From an uncultured Erythrobacter sp. (GTDB lineage: Bacteria > Pseudomonadota > Alphaproteobacteria > Sphingomonadales > Sphingomonadaceae), in assembly GCA_947501005.1 (NCBI GenBank), contig CANMTU010000001.1, positions 1,326,501 through 1,390,500 on the forward strand: a stretch of 64,000 nucleotides of DNA, in the 5' to 3' direction. The notes below the pieces were generated by a model, which did no database searches, was not told the origin of the DNA, and saw only the letters and a list, made by a program, of their open reading frames with translations. The position numbers and the translations under genes are program-made. Below, in pieces: positions 7,875 through 16,944 of this stretch (the first letter of the stretch is position 1; each line of letters begins with the position of its first letter).

Positions 7875-10385
7875 CTAGTAGATCCCGCCCTGTTCCTCGA
7901 CAAAATCCTCGACCGGCTGCGCGCGCCGTGCGGTTTGCGCGGCGACCCGCGGGCCTTCCCGGGCGCGGCGGATCAGTTCGAGCAACTCGTTGCGGCGCGA
8001 GGCGAGCTCGTCGGTCCGCGTGGCGCGGGGCGGTTCGGTATCGGGCTTGAACGCCTCCCAGATGACCGAAGCGGTGGGATCCTCGCTCGGCGTGCCGGCG
8101 AAGACGCGCTTGCCGCTGCGCCGGTCGATCTTGACCATGCGCACACCGGGCGGGGCAATGAAATCGTCGCTCGTCCAGCGGTCCCGCGTTTCCTCGACAA
8201 ACTGCTTGAAGATCGGGGCTGCGGTGTTGCCGCCCTGCACCCAACCGCCGAGATTTTGCGGCTGATCGTAGCCGACATAGGTTCCCGCGACGATATCGGG
8301 CGAACCGCCCACGAACCACGCATTGGTCGGCCCGCTGGTCGTCCCGGTCTTGCCGAACAGCGGCAGTTCAAGGCTGCGCAGCCGCACCGCCGTGCCCCGC
8401 GTGACGACGCCCTGCAGCATGTGGACGACCTGAAACGCGGTGCGCGGATCCATGACCTGCTTTCCGCTCGGTCCGAAGCGCGGCATGGGCTGGCCGTTCC
8501 AATCGGCCATGTTGCAGCCCTCGCATGCGCGCTTGTCGGACCGCCAGATGACCTTGCCCCGCCGGTCCTGCACGTAATCGATGACGCTCGACTGGTTCTG
8601 GCGCCCCCAATTGGCGAGCGCGGCATAGGCATTCACCATCCGCTCGACCGTGGTGTCGCCCGCGCCCAGCGCGAAGCTGGGATAATTCTCGTAATCCCCG
8701 ATGCCGACGCGCGAGAACATCTTGTTCACCGCCGGCATGCCCGATTCCATCGCGATGTGGACGGTCATCAGGTTGCGGCTCTGCTCCAGCCCCCAGCGCA
8801 TGGTGTGGGTGCCGCCCCCGCCGCCGCCGAAATTGCGGAAGCACTTCTCGCCCAGGCCCGCGCCCTGCCAGAAGCAATAGGTCTGGTCCGGCACCTGCGT
8901 GGCGGGCGTCATCCCGTTGTCGAGCCCGGTCGCGTAGACGAACGGCTTGATGGTCGAGCCCGGCTGACGCAGCGCCTGCGTCGCGCGATTGAAACTGCCG
9001 AGCCGGCTGTCGAACCCGCCCTGCATCGCCATGATCCGCCCGGTATGCGGGTTCTCGGCGAGGAAGGCGCCCGAAACCTCGGGCACGGTGCGCAGGCGAT
9101 AACCGCTGCCCGCCTTTTCCGAGGCCACGACATCACCGGTCTTGATCGCGCTGGGCGCCCCGGCGAGCGGATAGGTCTCGCCATCGGAGAAACCGATCAC
9201 GGGGGACGAACCCCCTTGCGTGATCACGCCGACGCGCCAGTCCTCGTAATTGATCGAAAGGTTCGAGGAGGCAAGCTGCGAAGTCAGATCGCCGTTATCG
9301 GGATTGAGCGTGGCGATCGGCTTCGACCAGGCGCGGTTGCCCTGATAGCGGAGCAGGCCGGCGCGCAGGGCGTCGCGCGCCGCGTCCTGCATCTCGGTGT
9401 CGAGCGAGGTGCGCACCCACAACCCGCCAGCATAGACGCTGTCCGGCCCGTCTTCCGCCGTCTCGCCGAAGCGGTCCATCAATTGCCGGCGAACCTCCTC
9501 GAGGAAATAGCCCGCATCGGCGGAGCGTTCGGTGCGTTGCTGCACCAGGCCGAGCGGTTCGGCCTTGGCGGCATTCGCGGCTGCATCGCTGACGAAGCCG
9601 TTGCTGGCCATCTGGTCGAGCACGAAATTGCGCCGTTCGATCGCCAGATCCTCGTATCGCGCGCGGCCATAGCGTTCGGGCGCCTTGGGCAGGATCGCCA
9701 GAAACGCCAGTTCCGACAAGTCGAGATCGTCGACATCCTTGTCGAAATAGGCGCGGGCCGCCGCCTGCACCCCGAAGCTGCGCCGGCCGAGCGGGATCTC
9801 GTTGAGGTAAAGCTCGAGAATTTCCTGCTTGGTCAACACCTCCTCGATGCGCCGCGCGAGGATCATTTCCTTCAGCTTGCGGGTCACCGAATATTCGTCG
9901 GTCAGCAGGAGGTTCTTCGCCACCTGCTGGGTAATGGTGGAGCCGCCGACCGCACGCTCGCCCGAGCCGTATTTCGTGGCGTAATCGACCACCGCGTTCA
10001 GCGTACCGGGAAAATCGACGCCCCCATGCGAGAAGAACGTCTTGTCTTCGGCGGAGAGGAACGCGTTGATCAAAGGCTGCGGAAAATCGACATACTGCAA
10101 TTGCACGCGCCGTTCGCGCGCATAGGAATGGACGATCTCCCCGTCGATCCCGCGCACCACCGTCGGCAACGGCGTCTCGTAATCGAGCAGCGTATCCGCC
10201 TCGGGCAGGTTGCGCGCCAGCGCCGCCCAGGCAAGCACGAGCAGCAGCAGGCAGATCCCGGCGATATACGACAGGATGCGCAGTTTGCGGTTGTGGTGCC
10301 AGTTCTCGCCCATCCAGACGGCGAACCGCCGGGGATCGTGGGTCAGCCGGGTGCGCCAGTAGGAAAGCATCGAAGTGTCGGACAT
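7875..10385 (-). CDS. mrcA: Penicillin-binding protein 1A, bifunctional class A
   Basis: An 836-residue peptidoglycan synthase anchored in the inner membrane. One membrane segment lies at about 36-57. The GT51 glycosyltransferase domain follows, with catalytic Glu113 in SAEDKTFFSH and the ATQQ-like STITQQVAKN motif at 149-158. An OB-like insert occupies about 320-430. The transpeptidase domain has Ser477-X-X-Lys480 (STIK), SRN at 536-538 and KTGTT at 679-683. The C-terminal tail of about 60 residues is Arg/Glu rich and probably disordered. A run of Gly (GGGGGG, near 520) before the SRN motif is a local low-complexity stretch. It lies 71 bp downstream of the amidase gene, and the two likely share a transcript for cell-wall work. 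Confidence 0.95.
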   Translation of the reverse strand: MSDTSMLSYWRTRLTHDPRRFAVWMGENWHHNRKLRILSYIAGICLLLLVLAWAALARNLPEADTLLDYETPLPTVVRGIDGEIVHSYARERRVQLQYVDFPQPLINAFLSAEDKTFFSHGGVDFPGTLNAVVDYATKYGSGERAVGGSTITQQVAKNLLLTDEYSVTRKLKEMILARRIEEVLTKQEILELYLNEIPLGRRSFGVQAAARAYFDKDVDDLDLSELAFLAILPKAPERYGRARYEDLAIERRNFVLDQMASNGFVSDAAANAAKAEPLGLVQQRTERSADAGYFLEEVRRQLMDRFGETAEDGPDSVYAGGLWVRTSLDTEMQDAARDALRAGLLRYQGNRAWSKPIATLNPDNGDLTSQLASSNLSINYEDWRVGVITQGGSSPVIGFSDGETYPLAGAPSAIKTGDVVASEKAGSGYRLRTVPEVSGAFLAENPHTGRIMAMQGGFDSRLGSFNRATQALRQPGSTIKPFVYATGLDNGMTPATQVPDQTYCFWQGAGLGEKCFRNFGGGGGGTHTMRWGLEQSRNLMTVHIAMESGMPAVNKMFSRVGIGDYENYPSFALGAGDTTVERMVNAYAALANWGRQNQSSVIDYVQDRRGKVIWRSDKRACEGCNMADWNGQPMPRFGPSGKQVMDPRTAFQVVHMLQGVVTRGTAVRLRSLELPLFGKTGTTSGPTNAWFVGGSPDIVAGTYVGYDQPQNLGGWVQGGNTAAPIFKQFVEETRDRWTSDDFIAPPGVRMVKIDRRSGKRVFAGTPSEDPTASVIWEAFKPDTEPPRATRTDELASRRNELLELIRRAREGPRVAAQTARRAQPVEDFVEEQGGIY

Positions 10386-10455
10386 GATTTGGCGTCGCCC
10401 TTAGCACGGCAGGACCGGGTTTCGCCAGACCTAGATGCGCGACGGGCCCGGCCCG

Positions 10456-11322
10456 TCATTCCGCCGCACCTTCCCTGGCGAGGTAGATCCGGATGGCCCG
10501 CGCGATCGCACGGGCGAACCGCTCGCGCCCCTCGGGCGAGGTCAGCCGCCGCGCATCCTCGGCGTTGGTGATGAAGCCGCTCTCGAACAGGACCGAGGGG
10601 ACATCGGGAGCGCGCAGCACCTTGAGCGCGGCATAGCGGCGGTCCTGGGGATGAAAGGCGATCGCCCCCTCCCCCTCACGGCGGATGAGGGCGGCGACTT
10701 CGTCCGATTGCGAGGAAGTGCGCCGCTGCGCCAGGTCGTACAGAATGCCGGTGACCGTATCGCTCTGCGCATTGAGGTCGATGCCGTTCAGCCTGTCCGC
10801 CGCGTTCTCGCGTGCGGCAAAGCGCGCGGCCGCCCCGCTCGATGCGCGGTTGGACAGGGTGTAGATGCTTGCGCCGCCGACGCTGTCTTCCTCGCCGGCA
10901 CTGTCGGCATGGATCGAGAGGAACAGCCGCGCGCCCAAGCGGCGGGCGATCCCGTAGCGTTCGGCATGGAGGAGATAGCTGTCGTCGTTGCGGGTCAGCG
11001 CCACGCGGACCCCGCCCTCGCGTTCCAGTTCGTCGCGCACCGCGCGCGCGAGGCCGAGTACCACGTTCTTCTCCTCGAACCCGCTGCCCGAAGCGCCCGG
11101 ATCGTGGCCGCCATGACCGGGATCGATCACGACGAGGGGCAGGCTTTCGTCGCCACGGATGTCGGGCAGCGCAGCTGCATCAACCGGTGCGGGAAGGGAA
11201 ACGCGGGCGACATGCCCCCCGGCGCCGGCCAATCCGGCCAGCAGGAACGCGAGCAGCGTTGCCGCACCGATCCCGGCAAGCAGCATGGCCGGCAGCATTG
11301 GAGGGAAAGCACGGGCGCCCAT
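10456..11322 (-). CDS. N-acetylmuramoyl-L-alanine amidase (Amidase_3)
   Basis: A zinc amidase that cuts between N-acetylmuramic acid and the stem peptide. The first 35 residues form a hydrophobic anchor or signal. Zinc ligands are visible: His70 in DPGHGGHDPGA, Glu84 in GFEEKN and His138 in LSIHADS; the catalytic Glu is in VLFESGFITN near the C-terminus. From the chosen ATG (11322) it has 288 residues. An in-frame ATG at 11355 would add 11; I prefer 11322 because GAGA sits just upstream and an AT-rich TATATT (a possible -10) lies right before 11355. There is no AMIN domain, so its targeting differs from E. coli AmiC. It precedes PBP1A on the same strand. Confidence 0.88.
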   Translation of the reverse strand: MGARAFPPMLPAMLLAGIGAATLLAFLLAGLAGAGGHVARVSLPAPVDAAALPDIRGDESLPLVVIDPGHGGHDPGASGSGFEEKNVVLGLARAVRDELEREGGVRVALTRNDDSYLLHAERYGIARRLGARLFLSIHADSAGEEDSVGGASIYTLSNRASSGAAARFAARENAADRLNGIDLNAQSDTVTGILYDLAQRRTSSQSDEVAALIRREGEGAIAFHPQDRRYAALKVLRAPDVPSVLFESGFITNAEDARRLTSPEGRERFARAIARAIRIYLAREGAAE

Positions 11323-11399
11323 AGAAATCTCGCGAATAGGCGGGCATTGCATCATTTTGCAATATAGTTGCCGATGCCTGCCTACGGTGCTAGCGACCG

Positions 11400-11419
11400 G
11401 GTGCCGGATTACCGGCGCC
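11400..11419. repeat. Hairpin in the region upstream of rne
   Basis: GGTGCCGG (11400-11407) and CCGGCGCC (11412-11419) form an 8-bp stem, with one G-T pair, around an ATTA loop. No T tract follows on either strand, so it is not an ordinary intrinsic terminator. Confidence 0.5.
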
Positions 11420-11457
11420 TCCGATCGGCGCGAAAACGTTCCGCGACGAAGAGGGTC

Positions 11458-11494
11458 GCCGCATCGCGGCAGGCGGCATCGCTTGTGATGCGGC
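11458..11494. repeat. Inverted repeat upstream of rne
   Basis: GCCGCATC (11458-11465) is matched perfectly by GATGCGGC (11487-11494), with 21 bases between. The loop itself is GC rich and could form competing pairings. It could be a structural element in the rne leader RNA. Confidence 0.4.
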
Positions 11495-11772
11495 TTTGCT
11501 TACCAGGTTGATGCAGTACATGTCTTTCCTTGTTCCGTACCCGAATGCACGCACCGTCGCCGAACGCGACGGGGCGGCTTGCCGGTACGGACCGCGCGGA
11601 TTGCGCGAGGCATGGGCTGCAGTCACGAATTGCCGGCAGGGTGCGTTCGCCCCTGCCCGGTCCCCAACGATCGCCGCGGCAGGTTTGCCGGGCGACCTTA
11701 CCGTTCAACACATAAATACGCACGGCATGTCGGCAGGCCTCGGCCCGCCCGGTCGTGCATGGAGAGACATAC

Positions 11773-14646
11773 ATGGCAACGCGCATGCTTATCGATGCGC
11801 GCCACCAGGAAGAAACCCGGGTGGCGGTTCTCAAGGGAAATCGGATTGAGGAATTCGATTTCGAATCTGCCGACAAGAAGCAGATCAAGGGCAATATCTA
11901 TCTAGCGAAGGTCACGCGGGTCGAACCCTCGTTGCAGGCCGCGTTCGTCGATTTCGGCGGCAATCGGCACGGCTTCCTCGCTTTCAGCGAAATTCATCCC
12001 GACTATTACCAGATCCCCAAGGAAGATCGCGAGGCGTTGCTGGCGGCCGAAGCCGAAGTCGCCGAAGAGGAACAGCGCCTGCGCGACGACGAGGAAGCGC
12101 GCGGCGAAATGCCGGGCGAGGAATACGACGCCGACGACGAAAGCGCCGAATCCCTGGCGGAGGAATTCGCGGAAGACGGGCTGGAAGAAGTCGACACCTC
12201 CGACAAGGACGACGTCGCCACGATCGAGGAAGGTCGGTACGACCGCGAAGATGCCGACGATCGGGATGCCGAAGACGACGAAGGCGAAAACGACGATGGC
12301 AACGGCGAAGACGGGCAGGAACGCAATCGCGGCCGGGACCGGGGGCGCAAGGGCCGCGGCCGGCGGCCGGGCGGCGGCAAGACCCGTGCCAAGGATGTCG
12401 ACGATGCCCGTTCGCGCCGCCTCGCGCTGCGCCGCAAGTACAAGATCCAAGACGTCATCCAGCGCCGTCAGGTGCTGCTGGTGCAGGTCGTCAAGGAAGA
12501 GCGCGGCAACAAGGGCGCGGCGCTGACTACCCACCTCAGCCTCGCCGGGCGCTACACCGTGCTGATGCCCAACAGCAGCCACGGCGGCGGCATCAGCCGC
12601 AAGATTTCCTCGGCGAGCGACCGCAAGCGCCTCAAGCAGATCGTCGGCGATCTCAGCCTGCCGCGCTCCATGGGCCTGATCGTGCGGACCGCCGGGCTCA
12701 GCCGGACCAAGACCGAGATCAAGCGCGATTTCGACTATCTCGCCCGGCTGTGGGACGAGATCCGCGAGAAGACGCTGGCCTCTGCCGCGCCCAATCTGAT
12801 CCATTCCGACAGCGACCTGATCAAGCGCGCCATTCGCGACATCTACAATCGCGAGATCGAGGAAGTCGTCGTCGAGGGCGAGGACGGCTACCGTTCGGCC
12901 AAGGCGTTCATGAAGATGCTGATGCCCAGTCACGCCCGGCGGGTGAAGCAATATGCTGATCCGGTGCCGCTGTTCCAGCGCTACACCGCCGAGGATCAGC
13001 TCAAGGCGATGTACGACCCGGTCGTGCAGCTCAAGAGCGGCGGCTACCTCGTCATCAACCCGACCGAGGCGCTGGTGTCGATCGACATCAATTCGGGCCG
13101 CTCGACCCGCGAACACAATATCGAGCAGACCGCGCTGTCGACCAATCTCGAAGCGGCCAAGGAAATTGCCCGCCAGTTGCGCCTGCGCGACATGGCCGGC
13201 CTGGTGGTGATCGACTTCATCGACCAGGAATACAGCAACAACACCCGCAAGGTTGAGCGGGCGATGAAGGACGCGCTCAAGTCCGACCGTGCGCGCATCC
13301 AGGTCGGGCGCATCTCCAGCTTCGGCCTCATGGAAATGAGCCGGCAGCGGCTGCGCACCGGCGTGCTCGAGGCGACGACCCGCGAATGCCCGCATTGCGA
13401 CGGCACGGGCCTGGTACGCACGGCGTCCTCCGCCGGTCTTTCGGCCCTGCGTCTGATCGAGGAGGAAGCGGCGCGCGGCCGGGGATCGCGCATCCGCCTG
13501 TCGGCCAGCACCGAGGCGGCGGTCTATCTGCTTAACGAGAAACGCTCCGACCTCATCGAGATCGAGGCGCGTTACGGCGTGATGGTCGAGGTCGTCCCCG
13601 AAGGCGAGGACGAAGGCGCGAAGATGTCGGTAACGAGCCACGGGCCGAAACCGAAGGACGTGCCACGCATCGCGCCCCTGGTCGAGGACATTGACGACGA
13701 GGACGAAGCGAGCGACATCGAAGACGAAGACGACGATGCGATCGACAGCGACGAACAGTCCGAGGACGATGGCGACGACCGGCCGCGCAAGAAGCGCCGC
13801 CGCCGCCGTGGCGGCCGCGGACGTAACCGCAGGCAGGACGACCATACGGACGATTCCGCCGACGACGATTCTGGCGACGATGCCGGTGACGACGACAATC
13901 GCGGCAACGACGATGACGCCGACGAAGCATCCTCGAACGGTCGGGGCGAAGAGGATGACGCCGACGAAGCATCCTCGAACGGTCGGGGCGAAGAGGATGA
14001 CGCCGACGACAACGGCCAGCGGAAGAAGCGCCGCAGGGGTGGTCGCCGCCGGGGTGGCCGGGGCCGCAACAGGGCCGACGAGACCGAGGTCACCGCGCAG
14101 GATGCCGAGCAGCTCGAAGAGGTCTCGCAGCACGTCCTGAACGACATGGCGGTCGTCGCCGGTCCGGAAGATGCGCCCGAAATCGCCGAGGAAGCGGCTT
14201 CGGAAGAAAGCGCGCCGAAGCCCAAGCGCCGCGCCTCGCGCCGGAAAACCGCCCCGGTCGAGCAAGCCGACGGTGAAGCAACGCCGGAAGCCGCAACCGA
14301 GGCGCAGACCGGTGAGGTCGAGCCCAAGCCCAAGCGGACGCGGCGCAAGAAGGCCGCCACCGATACGCCGGAAACCGCCGACGCCGAAGCCGAGGCACCT
14401 GCCCCGACCAAGCCGAAACGCCGGTCGCGGAAAGCAGCGGCACCCAAGGCGGACGAGAGCGAAACCGTCAGCGCGGATCAGGCCGCCGCGCCTGAGGCGC
14501 AGGAGACTGCTGTCGAACCGAACGACGCGGATGTTGCCGACGCGAGGGAGAATGAGGAAACTTCGGAGCCCACCGCTCAGACCTCATCGGAGGGCGAACC
14601 TTCCAAGCCCCGGCGCGGTTGGTGGCAGCGCACCTTCGGCGAGTGA
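11773..14646 (+). CDS. rne: Ribonuclease E
   Basis: A 957-residue RNase E, the endonuclease that starts mRNA decay and processes stable RNA. The S1 domain begins near residue 35 and is split by an insertion of about 120 residues (about 90-215) rich in Asp/Glu and then Arg/Gly. The 5'-sensor and catalytic parts follow. The metal-binding Asp438 (VSIDINSGRS) and Asp481 (VIDFID) match E. coli Asp303 and Asp346. The zinc-link is Cys539 and Cys542 (CPHC). From about residue 630 to the end the protein is low complexity: acidic stretches alternate with Arg/Gly RNA-binding blocks such as KKRRRRRGGRGR, then a Pro/Ala/Lys-rich tail. GGAGAGACATAC precedes the ATG at 11773. A 42-bp tandem repeat lies in the tail. 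Confidence 0.96.
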   Translation: MATRMLIDARHQEETRVAVLKGNRIEEFDFESADKKQIKGNIYLAKVTRVEPSLQAAFVDFGGNRHGFLAFSEIHPDYYQIPKEDREALLAAEAEVAEEEQRLRDDEEARGEMPGEEYDADDESAESLAEEFAEDGLEEVDTSDKDDVATIEEGRYDREDADDRDAEDDEGENDDGNGEDGQERNRGRDRGRKGRGRRPGGGKTRAKDVDDARSRRLALRRKYKIQDVIQRRQVLLVQVVKEERGNKGAALTTHLSLAGRYTVLMPNSSHGGGISRKISSASDRKRLKQIVGDLSLPRSMGLIVRTAGLSRTKTEIKRDFDYLARLWDEIREKTLASAAPNLIHSDSDLIKRAIRDIYNREIEEVVVEGEDGYRSAKAFMKMLMPSHARRVKQYADPVPLFQRYTAEDQLKAMYDPVVQLKSGGYLVINPTEALVSIDINSGRSTREHNIEQTALSTNLEAAKEIARQLRLRDMAGLVVIDFIDQEYSNNTRKVERAMKDALKSDRARIQVGRISSFGLMEMSRQRLRTGVLEATTRECPHCDGTGLVRTASSAGLSALRLIEEEAARGRGSRIRLSASTEAAVYLLNEKRSDLIEIEARYGVMVEVVPEGEDEGAKMSVTSHGPKPKDVPRIAPLVEDIDDEDEASDIEDEDDDAIDSDEQSEDDGDDRPRKKRRRRRGGRGRNRRQDDHTDDSADDDSGDDAGDDDNRGNDDDADEASSNGRGEEDDADEASSNGRGEEDDADDNGQRKKRRRGGRRRGGRGRNRADETEVTAQDAEQLEEVSQHVLNDMAVVAGPEDAPEIAEEAASEESAPKPKRRASRRKTAPVEQADGEATPEAATEAQTGEVEPKPKRTRRKKAATDTPETADAEAEAPAPTKPKRRSRKAAAPKADESETVSADQAAAPEAQETAVEPNDADVADARENEETSEPTAQTSSEGEPSKPRRGWWQRTFGE
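13912..13995 (+). repeat. 42-bp tandem duplication in the RNase E tail
   Basis: The 42 bases 13912-13953 recur exactly at 13954-13995, and a third partial copy begins at 13996. They encode two copies of a 14-residue unit, DDADEASSNGRGEE. The exact identity, including third codon positions, points to a recent in-frame slippage or duplication. Confidence 0.92.
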
Positions 14647-14656
14647 GCCAGATGCG

Positions 14657-14690
14657 GGCCGGTCCCCTTCCTCGCGAAGGGCGGCCGGCC
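14657..14690. terminator. GC-rich stem-loop between convergent genes
   Basis: Just after the rne stop, CCCTTC (14665-14670) pairs with GAAGGG (14676-14681) around CTCGC, and an outer GGCCGG (14657-14662) can pair with CCGGCC (14685-14690). There is no U tract on either strand, so termination efficiency is uncertain. It sits between rne and the convergent NTP transferase gene and could serve both. Confidence 0.45.
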
Positions 14691-14706
14691 GGCTAAATCC
14701 GTAGCC

Positions 14707-15453
14707 CTAATCTTGAGCGACGAGCCGGCGGACCGCGACGAGGTCCGCCGGCTTGTCGACATCCACGGCGGCCAGCCCGTCCGTCGCGGGAACCAGCGCC
14801 GCTTCGATGCCGATCCGTCGGCCAAGCCGGGCGATCCCCTCCGCCAGAGTCAACCGGCGCAGCAGCATCGAAAGCAATGTCGCAGGTCCGAGCCGGGCGG
14901 CGATCCGCCACGGGCGCTTGCGGTCGGCTTCCACCATCTGCCAAAGATCGATCGCGGCCTCGGCCCGCTCCGTTCGCAGATAGAACAGATTGCAGCCCGA
15001 CCACCGGCCATCCGCGAAGGCGAGATAGGTCCGCCTTGCGCCGGGCAGCGCCGCCTCGACACGGTCTTGGCGTGCCAACATGATGCCGACATCCGCAGTT
15101 TCGGGGGTGCGCCCAACCATCTCTCGCACCCATGCCGCGCGCAGCAAGGCATGGTCGCTGGTGGTCACCAGCATCGGCGTACCGAATGCCGCAAGGGCTG
15201 CGGCGACACTCGCACTCGGCCCATCCGCAGCCGCGATCACCTCGGCACTGCACTTGCGGGCCACGTCCGCGACGGCGCCGTCATTGGTCGATACCGCGAC
15301 CTGCGCCATCCCAGCATCATGCAGCGCGCCGATCACGCGTTCGAGCATGGGCCGCCCGCCCACTTCGATCAGCGATTTGTGACTGACCCCATTGGCCGCG
15401 GCGAACGGGTCCCCGCCCCGCCGCGTCCCTGCCAGAACGAGCGCTGCGGTCAT
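14707..15453 (-). CDS. MobA-like nucleotidyltransferase
   Basis: A 248-residue protein with the NTP-transferase (GT-A-like) fold. The nucleotide loop LAGTRRGGDPF is at 7-17 and is followed by the SHKSLIEVGGRPML block (24-37), typical of MobA-like and sugar-nucleotide enzymes. TTSDHALL at 97-104 fits the metal-binding Asp region, and AAVDVDKPADL near the end matches the family's C-terminal DIDTP-like motif. The Lys-rich loop is weaker than in true MobA, and no other molybdopterin gene is adjacent, so a role in making an activated sugar or polar head group is as plausible. Its ATG overlaps the stop of the flippase gene as ATGA. Confidence 0.8.
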   Translation of the reverse strand: MTAALVLAGTRRGGDPFAAANGVSHKSLIEVGGRPMLERVIGALHDAGMAQVAVSTNDGAVADVARKCSAEVIAAADGPSASVAAALAAFGTPMLVTTSDHALLRAAWVREMVGRTPETADVGIMLARQDRVEAALPGARRTYLAFADGRWSGCNLFYLRTERAEAAIDLWQMVEADRKRPWRIAARLGPATLLSMLLRRLTLAEGIARLGRRIGIEAALVPATDGLAAVDVDKPADLVAVRRLVAQD

Positions 15454-16787
15454 ACCTCGCCTGCTCCGCTCTTGCGCGCCATCGCCCGCAGGACGAGTGC
15501 GGAAACCACGCCCATGGCGAGCGACACCAACCCCGCCCACATCGCGACCATCCAGCCGATCGCGACGGGTCCGGCGGAGTGAAACAACAGGATCGCCCCC
15601 GCCAGCAGCAGCGCGCCCACCGCGCGAATGATCAGCGGATATTGCGCATGACCGGTCGAATAAAGCAGCGGCTCGAAGGCGACTGCCGCCAAGCCCAGCG
15701 ACGCGCCGACCGCAAGCGGCACGAGAATGTCGGCCGCCCGCGCGAAACTCGATCCGCCGATCAGCACGATGATCGGCTCTCCGAAGATAAGCGCAATAAG
15801 GACGATCACCACCGCGCCGAGCGAGGCGAGGCGGGTGACTTGCCGTACCATCGTGCGGAATTCCGAAATGTCGACGGTGACATTGGCCATCACGAATTCC
15901 GGCAGGGCCGCGCGCGTGATCATCCCCGACAGGCGCGCGATGCCGAGACCGAGCTGGTCGGCCAGCCGGTACAGGCCCGCCGCGCTCGTTCCGAGGAAGA
16001 AGCCGACAGCCAGCACCGGCCCCTGCCGCGTGATCGCGTCGAGCGAGGCGGAACCATAGGTGATTCCAAAGAACCGGCGTAGAGGCCGTTCCTCTCTCAA
16101 CGCGCTGACCGGATTGCGGAAATTGCGCCAGGTCAGCGCCTCGGGCACCAGCCGTCGCGCCACGATCCAGTAAAGCATGCCGACGAGCAGGTCGAAGAAC
16201 GCCCAGGCGAACAGGAACCGGCCCACGCTGGCCCCGACGAGGGCGATCAAGATCGCCGCAGTCAACCGCCCGACCGGGGTCACCGCCTCGACATATGTGC
16301 CGAGATCGAACCGGTCGAGCACGCGTACGATCCCCGTCGGGGTTGTCATGCGCGACCACAGCATCGCGCAGTTGAAGGCGAAGGCCATGTCCACATAGAG
16401 CGGCGAAAGCTGGAGCAGATCGCCGAAGCCGTAATAGATCACCGCCGCGAAAACGCAGCCGACCGCCGCGCCGAACACGTCGATGCTGCCGCACAACCAG
16501 GCCAGATTGCCGAACCGCGCCCAGTCCCGGCGATGCGCGGGCTCGGCCCCGAACCGCACGACGGTCTGCCAGGTGTCGAAGGTGGCGAATGCGCAGAGCA
16601 ATTGCCCGGTCGCGAAGATCAGCGAGAAGTGGCCGAAATCCTTCAGGTCGAGCGAGCGTGCCAAGATCGCGAGATAGGCGATGCTGCACACCCCGGCGAA
16701 CCCCTTTCCCCCGAGAAGCCAGGCGACATTCTTCAGGATATTGGCGAAGCCGGAACGTCGGGGCCTCATGCTGTCGGATGCTTCCAT
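15450..16787 (-). CDS. MOP-superfamily flippase (polysaccharide/lipid-linked export)
   Basis: A 445-residue integral membrane protein with about 12 predicted hydrophobic segments. It begins NILKNVAWLLGGKGFAG, the usual N-terminus of Wzx/O-antigen flippases and their MATE-like relatives. Such proteins move lipid-linked glycans or related lipids across the inner membrane. The cargo cannot be predicted. I chose ATG 16787; ATG 16769 and a GTG at 16829 are in frame alternatives. The upstream HAD phosphatase gene is about 157 bp away and the NTP transferase gene overlaps its end, so the three genes probably act together on a glycan or phospho-sugar product. Confidence 0.82.
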   Translation of the reverse strand: MEASDSMRPRRSGFANILKNVAWLLGGKGFAGVCSIAYLAILARSLDLKDFGHFSLIFATGQLLCAFATFDTWQTVVRFGAEPAHRRDWARFGNLAWLCGSIDVFGAAVGCVFAAVIYYGFGDLLQLSPLYVDMAFAFNCAMLWSRMTTPTGIVRVLDRFDLGTYVEAVTPVGRLTAAILIALVGASVGRFLFAWAFFDLLVGMLYWIVARRLVPEALTWRNFRNPVSALREERPLRRFFGITYGSASLDAITRQGPVLAVGFFLGTSAAGLYRLADQLGLGIARLSGMITRAALPEFVMANVTVDISEFRTMVRQVTRLASLGAVVIVLIALIFGEPIIVLIGGSSFARAADILVPLAVGASLGLAAVAFEPLLYSTGHAQYPLIIRAVGALLLAGAILLFHSAGPVAIGWMVAMWAGLVSLAMGVVSALVLRAMARKSGAGEV

Positions 16788-16944
16788 CGCTCGGCCTTTG
16801 GCGCAAGCCGAGGTGTCGATCAATGCCACGCGCGCCGGTTATGGTGGTCGAGCGTCAGACTGGCACGCGGCAATGGCGGGGGCGAACGCGCGAAAAGGGC
16901 TGCACGTTCGGCGCGCCGGCGATCCTTTCATCCATCCGATAAGT

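Larger units (their letters stand above)
11356..11772 (+). other. Long non-coding region / presumed RNase E leader
   Basis: About 417 bases without a convincing gene separate the divergent amidase and RNase E genes. This is by far the largest gene-free stretch in the window. It contains a compact hairpin (11400-11419) and a larger inverted repeat (11458-11494). In E. coli the rne messenger has a leader of a few hundred bases by which RNase E limits its own level; a similar function here is an inference from length and position only. I could not identify a convincing promoter by eye. Confidence 0.45.

Noticed and set aside
7860..10571. A 903-codon open frame on the plus strand opposite PBP1A
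   Set aside because: It is the mirror of a conserved coding sequence in high-GC DNA, rich in Arg/His/Asp with no recognisable domain.
11902..14265. A 787-codon minus-strand frame opposite rne
   Set aside because: Low-complexity mirror of the RNase E repeats; composition is that of a shadow frame.
14707..16806. A single long minus-strand frame joining the NTP transferase to upstream sequence
   Set aside because: The upstream half is the out-of-frame shadow of the flippase gene; the real genes meet at an ATGA junction.
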